Assembly (NCBI RefSeq): GCF_010731575.1
Contig: NZ_AP022617.1
Span: forward strand, 3,410,001-3,474,000
Length of the DNA: 64,000 nucleotides
Direction of reading: 5' to 3'
From: Mycolicibacterium monacense
Lineage (GTDB): Bacteria > Actinomycetota > Actinomycetes > Mycobacteriales > Mycobacteriaceae
A model generated the notes under the pieces. It ran no database searches, was not told where the DNA came from, and was given only the letters and a program-made list of their open reading frames with translations. A program made the translations under genes and the position numbers. Shown here one piece after another: positions 11,597-21,076 of this stretch. How positions within the stretch are numbered: the stretch's first letter is position 1; the number at the start of each line of letters is the position of its first letter.

Positions 11597-12826
11597 CTAG
11601 ATCCCGACGGTGACGCGGAAGACCGTCGTCGGCACTGCGGCGAGCAACTGAATCGGTCCGTCGTCGGCGGTCACCCAGCCCGCCGCACCTCGCGGCAGTG
11701 TCAGCACGTCGCCGCCTTTCGCGCGGACCTCCGCGCAGCCCTCGGTGCAGACCAGCACCTGCGGTCCGTCGTGGGGCGACGGCGCGTCCAGTTCGTGGCC
11801 GACGTTGTCACCGTCGAGTCGCAGCACCGACACCGCGAACTCCGGCGCCGGGGTCCTGTACTCGAACTCGATTCCTTCCCTGGCGGTTTCGGGACGCAGC
11901 ACGAGGTCGGGGGTCGGCGTGAAGTCGAGCACCCGCAGGAGTTCGGGGACGTCGACGTGCTTGGGCGTCAACCCCCCGCGTAAGACGTTGTCGGAGTTGG
12001 CCATCACCTCCACACCCACACCGTGCAGATAGGCGTGCAGATTCCCGGCGGGCAGGTAGATCCCCTCCCCCGGACTCAGCGTGATGCGATTGAGCAGCAT
12101 TGCCGCCAGCACGCCGGCGTCCCCCGGATAGCGTTCGCCGAGTTCCAGCACCGTCTTGACCTCGGCCTCGAATTCGGTCTGCCCGGCGCGGATGTAATCG
12201 ATCGCACCGTCGAGCACGGCGGGCACCAGCACGTCGAGATCCGGCTGGGGTGCGGTGATCCACGTGGTGAACAACGCGCGCAGACCGTCGGGTTCGGACT
12301 GTCCGTGCAGGAGGTTGACGAACGGGTCCAGTTCGGGCACCCCGAGCGCGCGCATCAGGTCGACGGTGCGCGCGACCGGACGGAACCCGGCCAGCGCCTC
12401 GAACCGGTCGAGCGCGACCAGCAACTCGGGTTTGTGGCTGCGGTCGCGGTAGTTGCGCATCGGCGCCGACACCGGGATGCCGAGGCGCTCCTCGCGGTCG
12501 TAGCCCTCGGCGGCCTGCTGCGCACTCGGATGGGCCTGCAGCGACAACGGCTCGTCGGCCGCGAGCACCTTCACCAGAAACGGCAGCGTCTCGCCGAACC
12601 GGTCCACGACCGCGGCACCCAACTGGCCTGCGGGGTCGGCGCGCAGCGCCTCGAGCAACGAGACCTCACCGGCTTCGCCCTGCAGATACGCCGGATCACC
12701 GGGATGCGCACCGAACCAGAGTTCGGCCTCCGGATGTGGTGTGGGACTTGGCCTTCCGGTGAAATCGGCAATCGCCGTCCGCGAACCCCAGGCGTAGGTC
12801 CGCACTGCTCCCCTCAGCAGATGCAC
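11597..12826 (-). CDS. manA: Mannose-6-phosphate isomerase
   Basis: This 409-residue type I isomerase interconverts fructose-6-phosphate and mannose-6-phosphate, the entry to GDP-mannose for PIM, LM, LAM and mannosylated proteins. The zinc-site region reads LSLQAHPS near residue 97, with WFGAHP near 38 and the cupin segment LPAGNLHAYLHGVGVEVMANSDNVLRGG with its conserved His and Arg. It lies four bases downstream of the SIS gene on the same strand and completes the run pmmA, SIS gene, manA, so carbon goes from manA product to pmmA within one operon. Confidence 0.95.
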   Translation of the reverse strand: MHLLRGAVRTYAWGSRTAIADFTGRPSPTPHPEAELWFGAHPGDPAYLQGEAGEVSLLEALRADPAGQLGAAVVDRFGETLPFLVKVLAADEPLSLQAHPSAQQAAEGYDREERLGIPVSAPMRNYRDRSHKPELLVALDRFEALAGFRPVARTVDLMRALGVPELDPFVNLLHGQSEPDGLRALFTTWITAPQPDLDVLVPAVLDGAIDYIRAGQTEFEAEVKTVLELGERYPGDAGVLAAMLLNRITLSPGEGIYLPAGNLHAYLHGVGVEVMANSDNVLRGGLTPKHVDVPELLRVLDFTPTPDLVLRPETAREGIEFEYRTPAPEFAVSVLRLDGDNVGHELDAPSPHDGPQVLVCTEGCAEVRAKGGDVLTLPRGAAGWVTADDGPIQLLAAVPTTVFRVTVGI

Positions 12827-12830
12827 TCGA

Positions 12831-13922
12831 TCAACCTCGAACCAGTCGCAGATAGACCGCGGTCATCTCCAACCGCACCGCCAATTTCGCCAATTGCTGT
12901 TCCATCCCCCTGCCGCCGGCCGCAGCCCCTCCTGGCTCCGGTCCGTCGGGTACATCTTCGGCGTTGACCAGGTCGAGGTCGTCGTATCCGCTGACCCGCG
13001 CCGTCACGGTCGGACGCTCCGCCTCGGTGGTGAGGACGAACGTCCGCGCGCGCCGTGGCAGTGGCCCGTCGAGTTCCTCGTCATGAAACAGCGAGGCTCC
13101 GCCATGGCCGGACCCGGCGGCGCCGAACCCGCTGCGCAGCGCCACCAGCACGTCGCCGAGGCCGACCGCGGCCACCGTCTCCTGCGCCACCCGCAGCAGC
13201 ACCGCGGCGCCGTGCCGAGCCAGCGCAAGCGTGGTCGCGTTGTCACCGGCGAGGACGACGTCGCGGCCCGACATGCGTTCGGCCAGCGCCTTGGCGGGGT
13301 TCGTGACCAGTTCCCGTGCCGCGCTGTTGCGCAGCGCCTCGGCGTCGAGTTCGTCGGCGAGTTCGCCGAGATCCACCCGCAGACCCGGAGCCACGACCTG
13401 CAGGACGGCCAGGCCCGCCGCGAGATAGCGCGACAGACCGAAGTCGTCGGGCACCCACAGGCGCGGTGCGAGCGCGACCGCGCGCCCGGCCGTCGCGTCC
13501 CGCAGCGGTCCCTCGTAGGGGGCCACCACCACGACGCGGGCACCCCGGCGCACACCGGTCGCGGCCGCCGCCACCAGCGCGGGGTCGGCCGGATCGTCGC
13601 CGGCCAGCACGATGACGTCGAGCGCGCCGATCCAGGGCGGCGCCTCGGCCACCGTGACGATCGGGGCGGCAACGACGGCGCCGAACGCGGCGGCCAGGAC
13701 TGCACCGGCGGTTTCGGCGGTGCCGCGGCCCGCCACCCAGATCACCGTGCGCGGCAGCTGACCCGAGCGCAACGACTCGAGCAGACCCTCGTCGAGCGCG
13801 GCCGCCGTGGCGCGCACCTGCGCACCGGCCATCGCGGCCGCCCTCAGCAGACCGTCGCGGTCGGCGGCCAGCAGGGCCTCTCCGTCGTCGAGGTCCACCA
13901 CGGCAGCCGATGATCCGGTCAC
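12831..13922 (-). CDS. SIS-domain protein, phosphomannose/phosphoglucose isomerase-like (TobH-like)
   Basis: The GTG at 13922 overlaps the pmmA stop (GTGA), giving 363 residues and translational coupling. The N-terminal half carries a SIS-like phosphosugar-binding fold (TVIWVAGRGTAETAGAVLAAAF near residue 55). The C-terminal half matches the bifunctional phosphoglucose/phosphomannose isomerase C-terminal domain (VTNPAKALAERMSGR, SLFHDEELDGPLP). It corresponds to Rv3256c. Whether it isomerises a sugar phosphate or is a divergent accessory protein is unknown; placement between pmmA and manA points to mannose-phosphate metabolism. Confidence 0.8.
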   Translation of the reverse strand: MTGSSAAVVDLDDGEALLAADRDGLLRAAAMAGAQVRATAAALDEGLLESLRSGQLPRTVIWVAGRGTAETAGAVLAAAFGAVVAAPIVTVAEAPPWIGALDVIVLAGDDPADPALVAAAATGVRRGARVVVVAPYEGPLRDATAGRAVALAPRLWVPDDFGLSRYLAAGLAVLQVVAPGLRVDLGELADELDAEALRNSAARELVTNPAKALAERMSGRDVVLAGDNATTLALARHGAAVLLRVAQETVAAVGLGDVLVALRSGFGAAGSGHGGASLFHDEELDGPLPRRARTFVLTTEAERPTVTARVSGYDDLDLVNAEDVPDGPEPGGAAAGGRGMEQQLAKLAVRLEMTAVYLRLVRG

Positions 13923-15316
13923 GTCGATGTCCTGCCCGGTTCGGCGTTCTGGGCCCGCACGGTCTCGGAGACCTGCCCGACCACCTCGTCGACCTCCTCG
14001 GCGGTCCGCGCTTCGACGTTGAGGCGCAGCAACGGTTCGGTGTTGGAGGTGCGCAGGTTGAACCACTGACCGCCGCCGAGGTCGACGGTCACCCCGTCGA
14101 GGTGGTCGATGGAGTGGATGCGGGTACCGAACGACTTGAGCACCGCCTCCACACAGGCGGGCGCGTCGGCGACGGTGAAGTTGATCTCGCCCGACGCCTC
14201 GTAGCGCTGGTAGTCGGCCATGAAATCCGACAGCGGGCGGTCCTGTTCGCTGAGCGCGGCCAGCACGTGCAGGGCGGCCAGCATGCCCGAGTCCGCACCC
14301 CAGAAGTCCCGGAAGTAGTAGTGCGCCGAGTGTTCGCCGCCGAAGATCGCGCCCGTCTCGGCCATCAGCGCCTTGATGTAGGAGTGCCCGACGCGTGAGC
14401 GGACCGCCGTTCCGCCGCGTTCGGCGACGAGTTCGGGAACCGCCCGCGAGGTGATCAGGTTGTGGATCACCGTCGCACCGATCTCGCGGCCGAGTTCGCG
14501 CGCGGCCACCAGCGCGGTGACCGCCGACGGCGACACCGCCTGGCCCTTCTCGTCGACGACGAAGCAACGGTCGGCGTCACCGTCGAAGGCCAGACCGATA
14601 TCGGCGCCGACGGCGACGACGTGCGCCTGCAGATCGATCAGGTTGGCCGGATCCAGCGGGTTGGCCTCGTGGTTGGGGAAGGTGCCGTCGAGTTCGAAGA
14701 ACAGCGGCAGCAGGGTGATCGCCTCGATGGGGCCGAGGACCGCCGGCGTCGTGTGGCCCGCCATCCCGTTGCCCGCGTCGACGGCGACGCGCAGGGGACG
14801 CCGCCCGGGGATCTCCACCAGCGACCGCAGGAACGCGCCGTAGTCGGTCAGCACGTCGCGGTCCGACGCGCTGCCGCGCGGTCCGTCGTGGGCGGGGACG
14901 CCGTCGATGACCTGCTCGGCGATCTGCGCCAGCCCGGTGTCCCGGCCGACCGGTTTGGCCCCGGCGCGGCACAGCTTGATGCCGTTGTAGGCGGCCGGGT
15001 TGTGGCTGGCGGTGAACATCGCGCCGGGGCAGTCCAGCAACCCCGAGGCGAAGTACAGCTGATCGGTGGAGGCCAACCCGATCCGCACCACGTCGAGGCC
15101 CTGGGCCATCGCGCCCTCGGCGAATGCCTCCGACAGCGCGGGTGAACTCGACCGCATGTCGTGGCCGATCACGATCTGGGTCGCGCCGTCGGCGACCAGC
15201 CGTGCGAACGCCGCGCCGACGTCGGCGACGAACCCCTCGTCGAGTTCCTCACCTACCAGGCCACGAACGTCATACGCCTTGATGACGCGATGCACCGCCG
15301 CAGCCGGCCGAGACAT
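13919..15316 (-). CDS. pmmA: Phosphomannomutase
   Basis: A 465-residue alpha-D-phosphohexomutase converting mannose-6-phosphate to mannose-1-phosphate. The active-site phosphoserine is Ser104 in FTASHNP. The metal loop is AFDGDADRCFVVDE near residue 244, the sugar-binding loop GGEHSAHYYFRD near 325, and the phosphate-binding loop FNLRTSNTEPLLRLNVEA near 430. It is the first gene of the GDP-mannose operon, followed by the SIS gene and manA. The same activity in M. tuberculosis is Rv3257c; some databases call this gene manB. Confidence 0.95.
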   Translation of the reverse strand: MSRPAAAVHRVIKAYDVRGLVGEELDEGFVADVGAAFARLVADGATQIVIGHDMRSSSPALSEAFAEGAMAQGLDVVRIGLASTDQLYFASGLLDCPGAMFTASHNPAAYNGIKLCRAGAKPVGRDTGLAQIAEQVIDGVPAHDGPRGSASDRDVLTDYGAFLRSLVEIPGRRPLRVAVDAGNGMAGHTTPAVLGPIEAITLLPLFFELDGTFPNHEANPLDPANLIDLQAHVVAVGADIGLAFDGDADRCFVVDEKGQAVSPSAVTALVAARELGREIGATVIHNLITSRAVPELVAERGGTAVRSRVGHSYIKALMAETGAIFGGEHSAHYYFRDFWGADSGMLAALHVLAALSEQDRPLSDFMADYQRYEASGEINFTVADAPACVEAVLKSFGTRIHSIDHLDGVTVDLGGGQWFNLRTSNTEPLLRLNVEARTAEEVDEVVGQVSETVRAQNAEPGRTST

Positions 15317-15389
15317 ACAACTCCTTGGAGTCGGGGACTTTCCGTCAGCCTATCCGCACCGGAGGGATCGTTCGCGTGGCTATGACGCC

Positions 15390-15812
15390 CTACTCGGCGG
15401 GGTCGGGCAGCACGCGCAGGTGCCCGCGCCTGCGGCCGGTCGGCTCGGGCCGCCGCACCGGCGGCGCCAGCAACGCTCCGCTCTGGGCCCCGCTCGTGGG
15501 ATCGGAGAATCCGGGGACGACCGCGCCTGCGGTCGGCCCGGTCGAATCGCGGCCTTCCCGGACCGCATCGGCCAGGGCGACGAGGTCGTCGTCGTCGGTG
15601 TGTGAGGGCAGCGGTCCGGCGTGGCGGACCAGTTCCCATCCGCGCGGTGCGGTGATCCGGCCGGCGTGGCCGACGCACAGGTCCCACGAGTGCGGTTCGG
15701 ACACGGTGGCCAGCGGGCCGACGACAGCGGTGGAGTCGGAGTAGACGAACGTCAGCGTCGCCACCGCATAGTGGGGGCACCCGGGCCTGCAGCAGCGACG
15801 GGGAACATTCAC
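15390..15812 (-). CDS. DUF3499 protein (Rv3258c-like), zinc-ribbon-like N-terminus
   Basis: The GTG at 15812 begins NVPRRCCRPGCPHYAVATL and gives 140 residues. Cysteines at ~6, 7 and 11 plus a Cys-His pair further on (SWDLCVGHAGRI) resemble a small metal-binding knuckle. The C-terminal third is Pro/Arg-rich and looks disordered. It is conserved next to pmmA across mycobacteria, matching Rv3258c, but no function is known. The start was chosen because the Cys motif begins there; the frame is open further upstream but would run into the divergent gene. Confidence 0.75.
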   Translation of the reverse strand: MNVPRRCCRPGCPHYAVATLTFVYSDSTAVVGPLATVSEPHSWDLCVGHAGRITAPRGWELVRHAGPLPSHTDDDDLVALADAVREGRDSTGPTAGAVVPGFSDPTSGAQSGALLAPPVRRPEPTGRRRGHLRVLPDPAE

Positions 15813-15897
15813 GAACGGAAGGCTATCGCGGGACAAACGCCGCGTGGTGCCGGACACGCGCAGCGGCGGACCCGCCGATAGCCAACCGTTACGATCG

Positions 15898-16368
15898 GTG
15901 ACCGTGGCCGAGCGCAACCGCTGGAGATCACGCCGCGGTCGCGAGATGCGCGGCCCGCTCCTCCCGCCGACGGTGCCCGGGTGGCGCAGCCGCGCCGAGC
16001 GGTTCGACATGGCGGTGCTGGAGGCCTACGAGCCGATCGAGCGGCGGTGGCAGGACAGGGTGTCCGGACTGGACGTCGCGGTGGACGAGATCCCGCGCAT
16101 GGCGCCGAAGGATCCCGAGAGTGTGCAGTGGCCGCCGGAAGTGGTGGCCGACGGGCCGGTGGCGCTGGCTAGGCTGATACCGGCCGGCGTCGATGTCCGC
16201 GGTAACTCCACGCGGGCGCGAATCGTGTTGTTCAGGAAGCCGATCGAGCGCCGGGCCAAGGACTCCGACGAACTCGCCGAACTGTTGCATGAGGTGCTCG
16301 TGGCTCAGGTGGCCACATATCTGGGGGTCGAACCCTCGGTCATCGACCCGACGATCGACGACGACTGA
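15898..16368 (+). CDS. Zincin-like family protein lacking the HExxH motif (Rv3259-like)
   Basis: About 156 residues from the GTG at 15898 (a second GTG at 15904 is equally possible). The C-terminal half follows the small zincin-like metallopeptidase family (PF06262) up to the active-site helix. Where that family has HEIGHHFGI, this protein reads AQVATYLGV, so all three zinc ligands are absent. The N-terminus is basic (RNRWRSRRGREMRG). It is divergent from the DUF3499 gene and convergent with whiB2, the order found around Rv3259. It is probably a non-catalytic relative. Confidence 0.72.
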   Translation: MTVAERNRWRSRRGREMRGPLLPPTVPGWRSRAERFDMAVLEAYEPIERRWQDRVSGLDVAVDEIPRMAPKDPESVQWPPEVVADGPVALARLIPAGVDVRGNSTRARIVLFRKPIERRAKDSDELAELLHEVLVAQVATYLGVEPSVIDPTIDDD

Positions 16369-16398
16369 GGCGGCCCCCACAGAGGGGTCCGGTTGGGA

Positions 16399-16788
16399 TC
16401 AGATGATGCCGCGCTTGAGGCGACGGCGCTCGCGCTCGGAGAGCCCGCCCCAGATTCCGAAGCGCTCGTCGTGGGCCAGCGCGTAGTCGAGGCACTCGTC
16501 CTTGACCTCGCAGCCCATGCAGATCCGCTTCGCCTCGCGAGTCGAACCACCCTTCTCGGGGAAGAACGCCTCGGGATCGGTCTGAGCGCACAGGGCGCGC
16601 TCCTGCCACAGATCGTCGGCGTCCTCGGGTTCGGCGTCGACGCGTTCCGGAACCAGACTCAGCTGAGGCCGACTCATGGCCCCCATCGGTGCGGCTCCGG
16701 TGTCGGTGTGTGGCGCCCCGCCGACGGAGCCGAGTAGCCGGTTGTCGAACCGGACTACGCGATCGAATTCGCTTTGCTCAAAAGACAT
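16399..16788 (-). CDS. whiB2: WhiB2/WhmD septation regulator, [4Fe-4S] protein
   Basis: The ATG at 16788 begins MSFEQSEFDR and gives 129 residues, the length I recall for WhmD of M. smegmatis. Four cysteines for the [4Fe-4S] cluster are present (ALCAQT, then RICMGC and DECLDY), followed by the G(I/V)WGG turn and the basic tail RERRRLKRGII that binds DNA. WhmD is essential for septation in M. smegmatis; WhiB proteins act as cofactors bound to the principal sigma factor. Fifteen further codons upstream are open but add nothing family-like. Confidence 0.95.
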   Translation of the reverse strand: MSFEQSEFDRVVRFDNRLLGSVGGAPHTDTGAAPMGAMSRPQLSLVPERVDAEPEDADDLWQERALCAQTDPEAFFPEKGGSTREAKRICMGCEVKDECLDYALAHDERFGIWGGLSERERRRLKRGII

Positions 16789-17104
16789 TTCCCGCCCCTC
16801 CTCACTCGGTGTCGTAGATCCACGTGGCCCCACTCAGGACTGAAGGGCCGGCCCAATTCGAACAAGTGATCGAATCTCGGTCTGCGACACCGAAATCGGC
16901 TGGCCAAACCGGGAAATGACACTGGTGTGATTACACACGGGCGGAAGGCTGCGGTCAAGCGCTGGAACAGGAATTCATACCACCTCGTGACACTTCCGCG
17001 GCGCGTCGGAAATCACGGCGTGTCCCGCCCGTGACGTACGGCATCCCCGGCGGCCGCGGGAGCGGTGCGACCCCACGGTTGGCGAGCGCCTAGTCTCGTT
17101 CGAT
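16789..17104. other. whiB2-fbiA divergent intergenic region
   Basis: These 316 bases hold the promoters of two divergent genes. Base composition drops around 16900-16980. The only clear symmetric element is the CRP-like palindrome at 16925-16938. No small gene with convincing codon use was seen. Confidence 0.6.
16925..16938. promoter_or_regulatory. CRP-like palindrome upstream of whiB2
   Basis: GTGTGATTACACAC is symmetric over its outer five bases on each side and fits the GTG-N8-CAC core of actinobacterial CRP/GlxR sites. It lies about 137 bases before the whiB2 start. The inner bases deviate from the usual TGTGA-N6-TCACA. Confidence 0.35.
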
Positions 17105-18100
17105 GTGAAGGTCACGGTTCTGGTCGGCGGCGTCGGTGGGGCACGCTTTCTGCTCGGGGTGCAGCACCTGCTCGGTCTCGGCCAGTTCGCCCGCGACGAC
17201 GCCCGGGACCCCGACGCCCACGAGTTGACCGCGGTGGTCAACGTCGGTGACGACACGTGGATGTTCGGTGTGCGGATCTGCCCGGACCTCGACACGTGCA
17301 TGTACACCCTGGGCGGTGGCATCGACCCCGACCGCGGATGGGGTCACCGCGACGAAACGTGGCACGCCAAGGAGGAACTCGCCGCCTACGGCGTCCAGCC
17401 GGACTGGTTCGGACTCGGTGACCGCGACCTGGCCACCCATCTCGTCCGCAGCCAGATGCTGCGCGCCGGCTATCCGCTGTCCCAGGTGACCGAGGCGTTG
17501 TGCGACCGATGGAACCCCGGTGCCCGTCTGCTGCCCGCCAGCGACGACCGCAGCGAGACCCACGTGGTGATCACCGACCCCGACACCGACGAACGCCGCG
17601 CCATCCACTTCCAGGAGTGGTGGGTGCGGTACCGGGCGAAGGTGCCCACCCACAGCTTCGCGTTCGTCGGCGCCGACAAGGCCACCACCGCACCCGGCGT
17701 CACCGACGCCATCGCCGACGCCGACGTCGTACTGCTGGCGCCGTCCAACCCGGTGGTCAGCATCGGCTCGATCCTGGCCATCCCCGGCATTCGCGGCGCC
17801 CTGCGGTCCACATCGGCCAAGATCATCGGCTACTCGCCGATCATCGCCGGAAAACCGTTGCGCGGCATGGCTGATGAGTGTCTGTCCGTGATCGGCGTCG
17901 CATCGACCTCCGAAGCGGTCGGCCGTCACTACGGCGCCCGGTCGGGCACCGGCATCCTGGACGGATGGCTGGTGCACGAGGGTGACAGCGCGCAGATCGA
18001 CGGCGTGCAGGTCGAGGCGGTGCCGCTGTTGATGACCGATCCGGCGACCACCGCCGAGATGGTCCGCGCCGGTGTGCGCCTGGCCGGGGTGACGCTGTGA
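17105..18100 (+). CDS. fbiA: Phosphoenolpyruvyl/2-phospho-L-lactate transferase of F420 synthesis
   Basis: FbiA (CofD) joins the deazaflavin Fo to the lactate-type moiety, giving (dehydro)F420-0. The 331-residue product starts at GTG with the family N-terminus [14 protein letters not shown], then [22 protein letters not shown] and the [11 protein letters not shown] stretch. It overlaps fbiB by four bases (GTGA). F420 serves deazaflavin reductases in mycobacteria, including those that activate nitroimidazoles. Matches Rv3261. Confidence 0.96.
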   Translation: MKVTVLVGGVGGARFLLGVQHLLGLGQFARDDARDPDAHELTAVVNVGDDTWMFGVRICPDLDTCMYTLGGGIDPDRGWGHRDETWHAKEELAAYGVQPDWFGLGDRDLATHLVRSQMLRAGYPLSQVTEALCDRWNPGARLLPASDDRSETHVVITDPDTDERRAIHFQEWWVRYRAKVPTHSFAFVGADKATTAPGVTDAIADADVVLLAPSNPVVSIGSILAIPGIRGALRSTSAKIIGYSPIIAGKPLRGMADECLSVIGVASTSEAVGRHYGARSGTGILDGWLVHEGDSAQIDGVQVEAVPLLMTDPATTAEMVRAGVRLAGVTL

Positions 18101-19464
18101 CCGCACACGGCGGCTCCGCCGCGCCGACCGACCACGGCTCGGCCGCGGCGGTGGAGATCCTGCCGGTGCCGGGGTTGCCGGAGTTCCGGCCCGGTGACGA
18201 CCTGGCCGCCGCACTGGCAGCCGCCGCACCCTGGCTGCGCGACGGCGACGTCGTGGTGGTCACCAGCAAGGTGGTGTCCAAGTGCGAGGGCCGCATCGTC
18301 GCCGCACCGGAGGACCCTGAGGAGCGGGATGCGTTGCGCCGCAAACTCGTCGACGACGAAGCCGTGCGCGTCCTCGCCCGCAAGGGACGCACGCTGATCA
18401 CCGAGAACGCCATCGGGCTCATCCAGGCGGCCGCCGGAGTCGACGGTTCCAACGTCGACACGACCGAACTCGCCCTGCTGCCGGTCGACCCCGACGGAAG
18501 CGCCGCACACCTGCGGACCGGCCTCGCCGAACGACTCGGTGTCACGGTGGGAATCGTCATCACCGACACCATGGGACGCGCGTGGCGCAACGGTCAGATC
18601 GATGCGGCGATCGGCGCCGCCGGCCTGGCCGTCCTGCACGGATACGCCGGCGCGCGTGACGCGCACGGCAACGAACTGCTGGTCACCGAGGTGGCCGTCG
18701 CCGACGAGATCGCCGCCGCCGCGGACCTGGTCAAGGGCAAGCTCACCGGCATACCGGTGGCCGTGGTGCGCGGATTGACGTTGGCGGACAACGGATCAAC
18801 GGCGCATGATCTGCTGCGCCCCGGCGAGGACGACCTGTTCTGGCTGGGCACCGAGGAGGCCATGGCGCAGGGCCGCGCCGAGGCTCAGCTGCTCCGGCGT
18901 TCGATACGCCGGTTCAGTGCCGACCCCGTGGCTCCCGAGATGATCGAGGCCGCCGTCGCCGAGGCGCTCACGGCTCCCGCGCCGCACCACACGCGGCCCG
19001 TCCGCTTCGTCTGGGTGGGCGACCACGCCACCCGCATCCGTCTGCTCGACCGGATGAAGGACCGCTGGCGCGACGATCTACTCGCCGACGGGCTTTCGGC
19101 GGACGCCGTCGAACGCCGGCTGGCGCGTGGCCAGATCCTCTACGACGCACCGGAACTCGTCATCCCGTTCCTGGTGCCCGACGGCGCGCACGACTATCCG
19201 GACGACACCCGCACCGCGGCCGAGCACACCATGTTCACCGTGGCGGTGGGCGCCGCCGTCCAGGCGTTCCTCGTCGCGCTGGCGGTGCGCGAGGTCGGCA
19301 GCTGCTGGGTCGGCTCGACGATCTTCGCCGCGGATGCGGTGCGCGCGGAACTGGACCTGCCCGCCGAGTGGGAACCGTTGGGCGCCGTCGCGGTCGGCCA
19401 CCCCGCCGAGCCGCAGGGCCCCCGCGATCCTGTTCTGCCAGAAGGGCTCCTGGTGCGCCGGTGA
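18097..19464 (+). CDS. fbiB: F420-0:gamma-glutamyl ligase / dehydro-F420 reductase
   Basis: A 455-residue two-domain enzyme. Residues 1 to ~250 are the CofE-type gamma-glutamyl ligase ([42 protein letters not shown]) that adds the poly-glutamate tail of F420. Residues ~260-450 are a nitroreductase-like FMN domain ([22 protein letters not shown]) that, in mycobacteria, reduces dehydro-F420-0. The fused form is the standard actinobacterial arrangement. It is coupled by overlap to fbiA upstream and to a NUDIX gene downstream. Confidence 0.96.
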   Translation: MTAHGGSAAPTDHGSAAAVEILPVPGLPEFRPGDDLAAALAAAAPWLRDGDVVVVTSKVVSKCEGRIVAAPEDPEERDALRRKLVDDEAVRVLARKGRTLITENAIGLIQAAAGVDGSNVDTTELALLPVDPDGSAAHLRTGLAERLGVTVGIVITDTMGRAWRNGQIDAAIGAAGLAVLHGYAGARDAHGNELLVTEVAVADEIAAAADLVKGKLTGIPVAVVRGLTLADNGSTAHDLLRPGEDDLFWLGTEEAMAQGRAEAQLLRRSIRRFSADPVAPEMIEAAVAEALTAPAPHHTRPVRFVWVGDHATRIRLLDRMKDRWRDDLLADGLSADAVERRLARGQILYDAPELVIPFLVPDGAHDYPDDTRTAAEHTMFTVAVGAAVQAFLVALAVREVGSCWVGSTIFAADAVRAELDLPAEWEPLGAVAVGHPAEPQGPRDPVLPEGLLVRR

Positions 19465-20015
19465 GCCTGCACGCATCGGCGGTCGACATCCTGACCGACT
19501 GGGTCGCCCCCGACCCGGCGCAGGATTCGTTGCGTCACGCCGTGATCGCATTCCTCGCCGCACGACCCGACGGATGCCTGCGCGCCTGTGTGCCCGGCCA
19601 CGTCACCGCCTCGGCGCTGGTGCTCGACCATGCCGGCACCCACGCGGTGCTGACGCTGCACCCACGGTTCGGCCGCTGGCTGCAGTTGGGCGGACACTGT
19701 GAACCCGACGACCCGGACATCGTCGCCGCCGCGCTGCGTGAGGCCGCCGAGGAATCCGGCATCGACGGGCTGGTCATCGACCCCCGGCTCGCGACCGTGC
19801 ACGTTCATCCGGTGACCTGCTCGCTGGGCGTACCGACACGTCACCTCGATCTGCAGTTCCTCGTGCGCGCACCGGAGGGGGCGCAGATCGCGCGCTCGGA
19901 CGAGTCGCTGGATCTGCGGTGGTGGCCGCTCGACGCGCTGCCCCCGGACACGGACTTCGGGTTGGCGCAGCTGGCCGCCGAGGCGCGACGTCGCGGTCAG
20001 ACGTCGGTCGAGTAG
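19461..20015 (+). CDS. NUDIX hydrolase coupled to fbiB
   Basis: The GTG at 19461 overlaps the fbiB stop, so the 184-residue protein is the third gene of the F420 operon. The Nudix box reads GGHCEP followed by [11 protein letters not shown]; the REAAEESG part is canonical, but the upstream Glu position is displaced. Nudix enzymes hydrolyse nucleoside-diphosphate-linked compounds. The substrate cannot be read; linkage to fbiA-fbiB suggests housekeeping of a nucleotide by-product, as inference. Its 3' end overlaps the convergent manB end by 19 bases. Confidence 0.88.
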   Translation: MSLHASAVDILTDWVAPDPAQDSLRHAVIAFLAARPDGCLRACVPGHVTASALVLDHAGTHAVLTLHPRFGRWLQLGGHCEPDDPDIVAAALREAAEESGIDGLVIDPRLATVHVHPVTCSLGVPTRHLDLQFLVRAPEGAQIARSDESLDLRWWPLDALPPDTDFGLAQLAAEARRRGQTSVE

Positions 20016-21076
20016 CGGATGCCGCCGTCGGGGATCTTCACTCCCGGCCACACCCGCGCCCCACGCAACAACTCACAGCGCGCGCCGATGTCGGCGCCGT
20101 CGCCGATGACCGCGTCGCGGATCAGGGCCCGCGGACCGATCCGCGCGCCGAACCCGATGATGGACCGCTCGATCACCGCGCCGGCGCCGACGCGCACACC
20201 GTCGAAGATCACCGCGCCGTCGAGCCGCGCGCCCGCACCCACCTCGGCGCCCCGACCCACCACGGTGCCGCCGATCAGCAGCGCGCCGGGTCCGACGGCC
20301 GCACCGTCGTGGACGAGGTTTTCGCCGCGGTGTCCCTCCAACGCCGGCGACGGTGCGATCCCGCGAACCAGGTCGGCCGAACCGCGCACGAAGTCCTCGG
20401 GGGTGCCCATGTCCCGCCAGTACGTCGCGTCGACGTACCCGCAGACCCGCAGGCCGTCCGACAGCAGACCGGGGAACACCTCCCGTTCGACCGAGACGGC
20501 GCGGTCGCGCGGAATGCGGTCGATGACGGAACGCTTGAACACATAGCAGCCGGCGTTGATCTGGTCCGTCGGCGGATCCTGCGTCTTCTCCAGGAACGCG
20601 GTGACCACACCGTCGGCGTCGGTCGGCACGCAACCGAAGGCCCGGGGGTCGCCCACCCGCACCAGGTGCAGGGTGACGTCGGCGTCCTTGCTCACGTGGC
20701 TGTCCAGCAGCGCGCGCAGGTCACAGCCCGACAGCACATCGCCGTTGAACACCATCGCGGTGTCGTGGCGCAGCTTCTCGGCGACGTTGGCGATCGCACC
20801 GCCGGTGCCCATCGGCTCGGATTCGTACACGTACTCGATCTGCAGGCCGAGCTTCGAGCCGTCACCGAACTCGGCCTCGAAGACCTCCGCCTTGTAGGAC
20901 GTCCCGAGTATGACGTGCTCGATGCCCGCCGCGGCGATGCGCGACAGCAGGTGGGTCAGGAACGCCAACCCGGCCGTCGGCAGCATCGGTTTGGGCGCCG
21001 ACAGCGTCAGGGGACGCAGCCGGGTGCCCTGCCCGCCCACCAGTACGACGGCGTCGACCTCAGCCGGATTCACCAT
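19997..21076 (-). CDS. manB: Mannose-1-phosphate guanylyltransferase
   Basis: This 359-residue enzyme makes GDP-mannose from mannose-1-phosphate and GTP. The nucleotide-binding signature is at the N-terminus (VVLVGGQGTRLRPLTLSAPKPMLP shortened: GGQGTRLRPLT), with the catalytic Asp in VFNGDVLSG near residue 114. After about residue 255 a left-handed beta-helix of hexapeptide repeats follows (IGGTVVGRGAEVGAGARLDG). It corresponds to Rv3264c, called manB there. It overlaps wbbL by one base and forms the unit rmlD, wbbL, manB with it. Confidence 0.93.
   Translation of the reverse strand: MVNPAEVDAVVLVGGQGTRLRPLTLSAPKPMLPTAGLAFLTHLLSRIAAAGIEHVILGTSYKAEVFEAEFGDGSKLGLQIEYVYESEPMGTGGAIANVAEKLRHDTAMVFNGDVLSGCDLRALLDSHVSKDADVTLHLVRVGDPRAFGCVPTDADGVVTAFLEKTQDPPTDQINAGCYVFKRSVIDRIPRDRAVSVEREVFPGLLSDGLRVCGYVDATYWRDMGTPEDFVRGSADLVRGIAPSPALEGHRGENLVHDGAAVGPGALLIGGTVVGRGAEVGAGARLDGAVIFDGVRVGAGAVIERSIIGFGARIGPRALIRDAVIGDGADIGARCELLRGARVWPGVKIPDGGIRYSTDV

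Noticed and set aside
12831..14567. A 578-residue fusion of the SIS protein with an upstream extension
   Set aside because: The extra N-terminal part overlaps pmmA in another frame. The GTG at 13922 overlapping the pmmA stop explains translation better.
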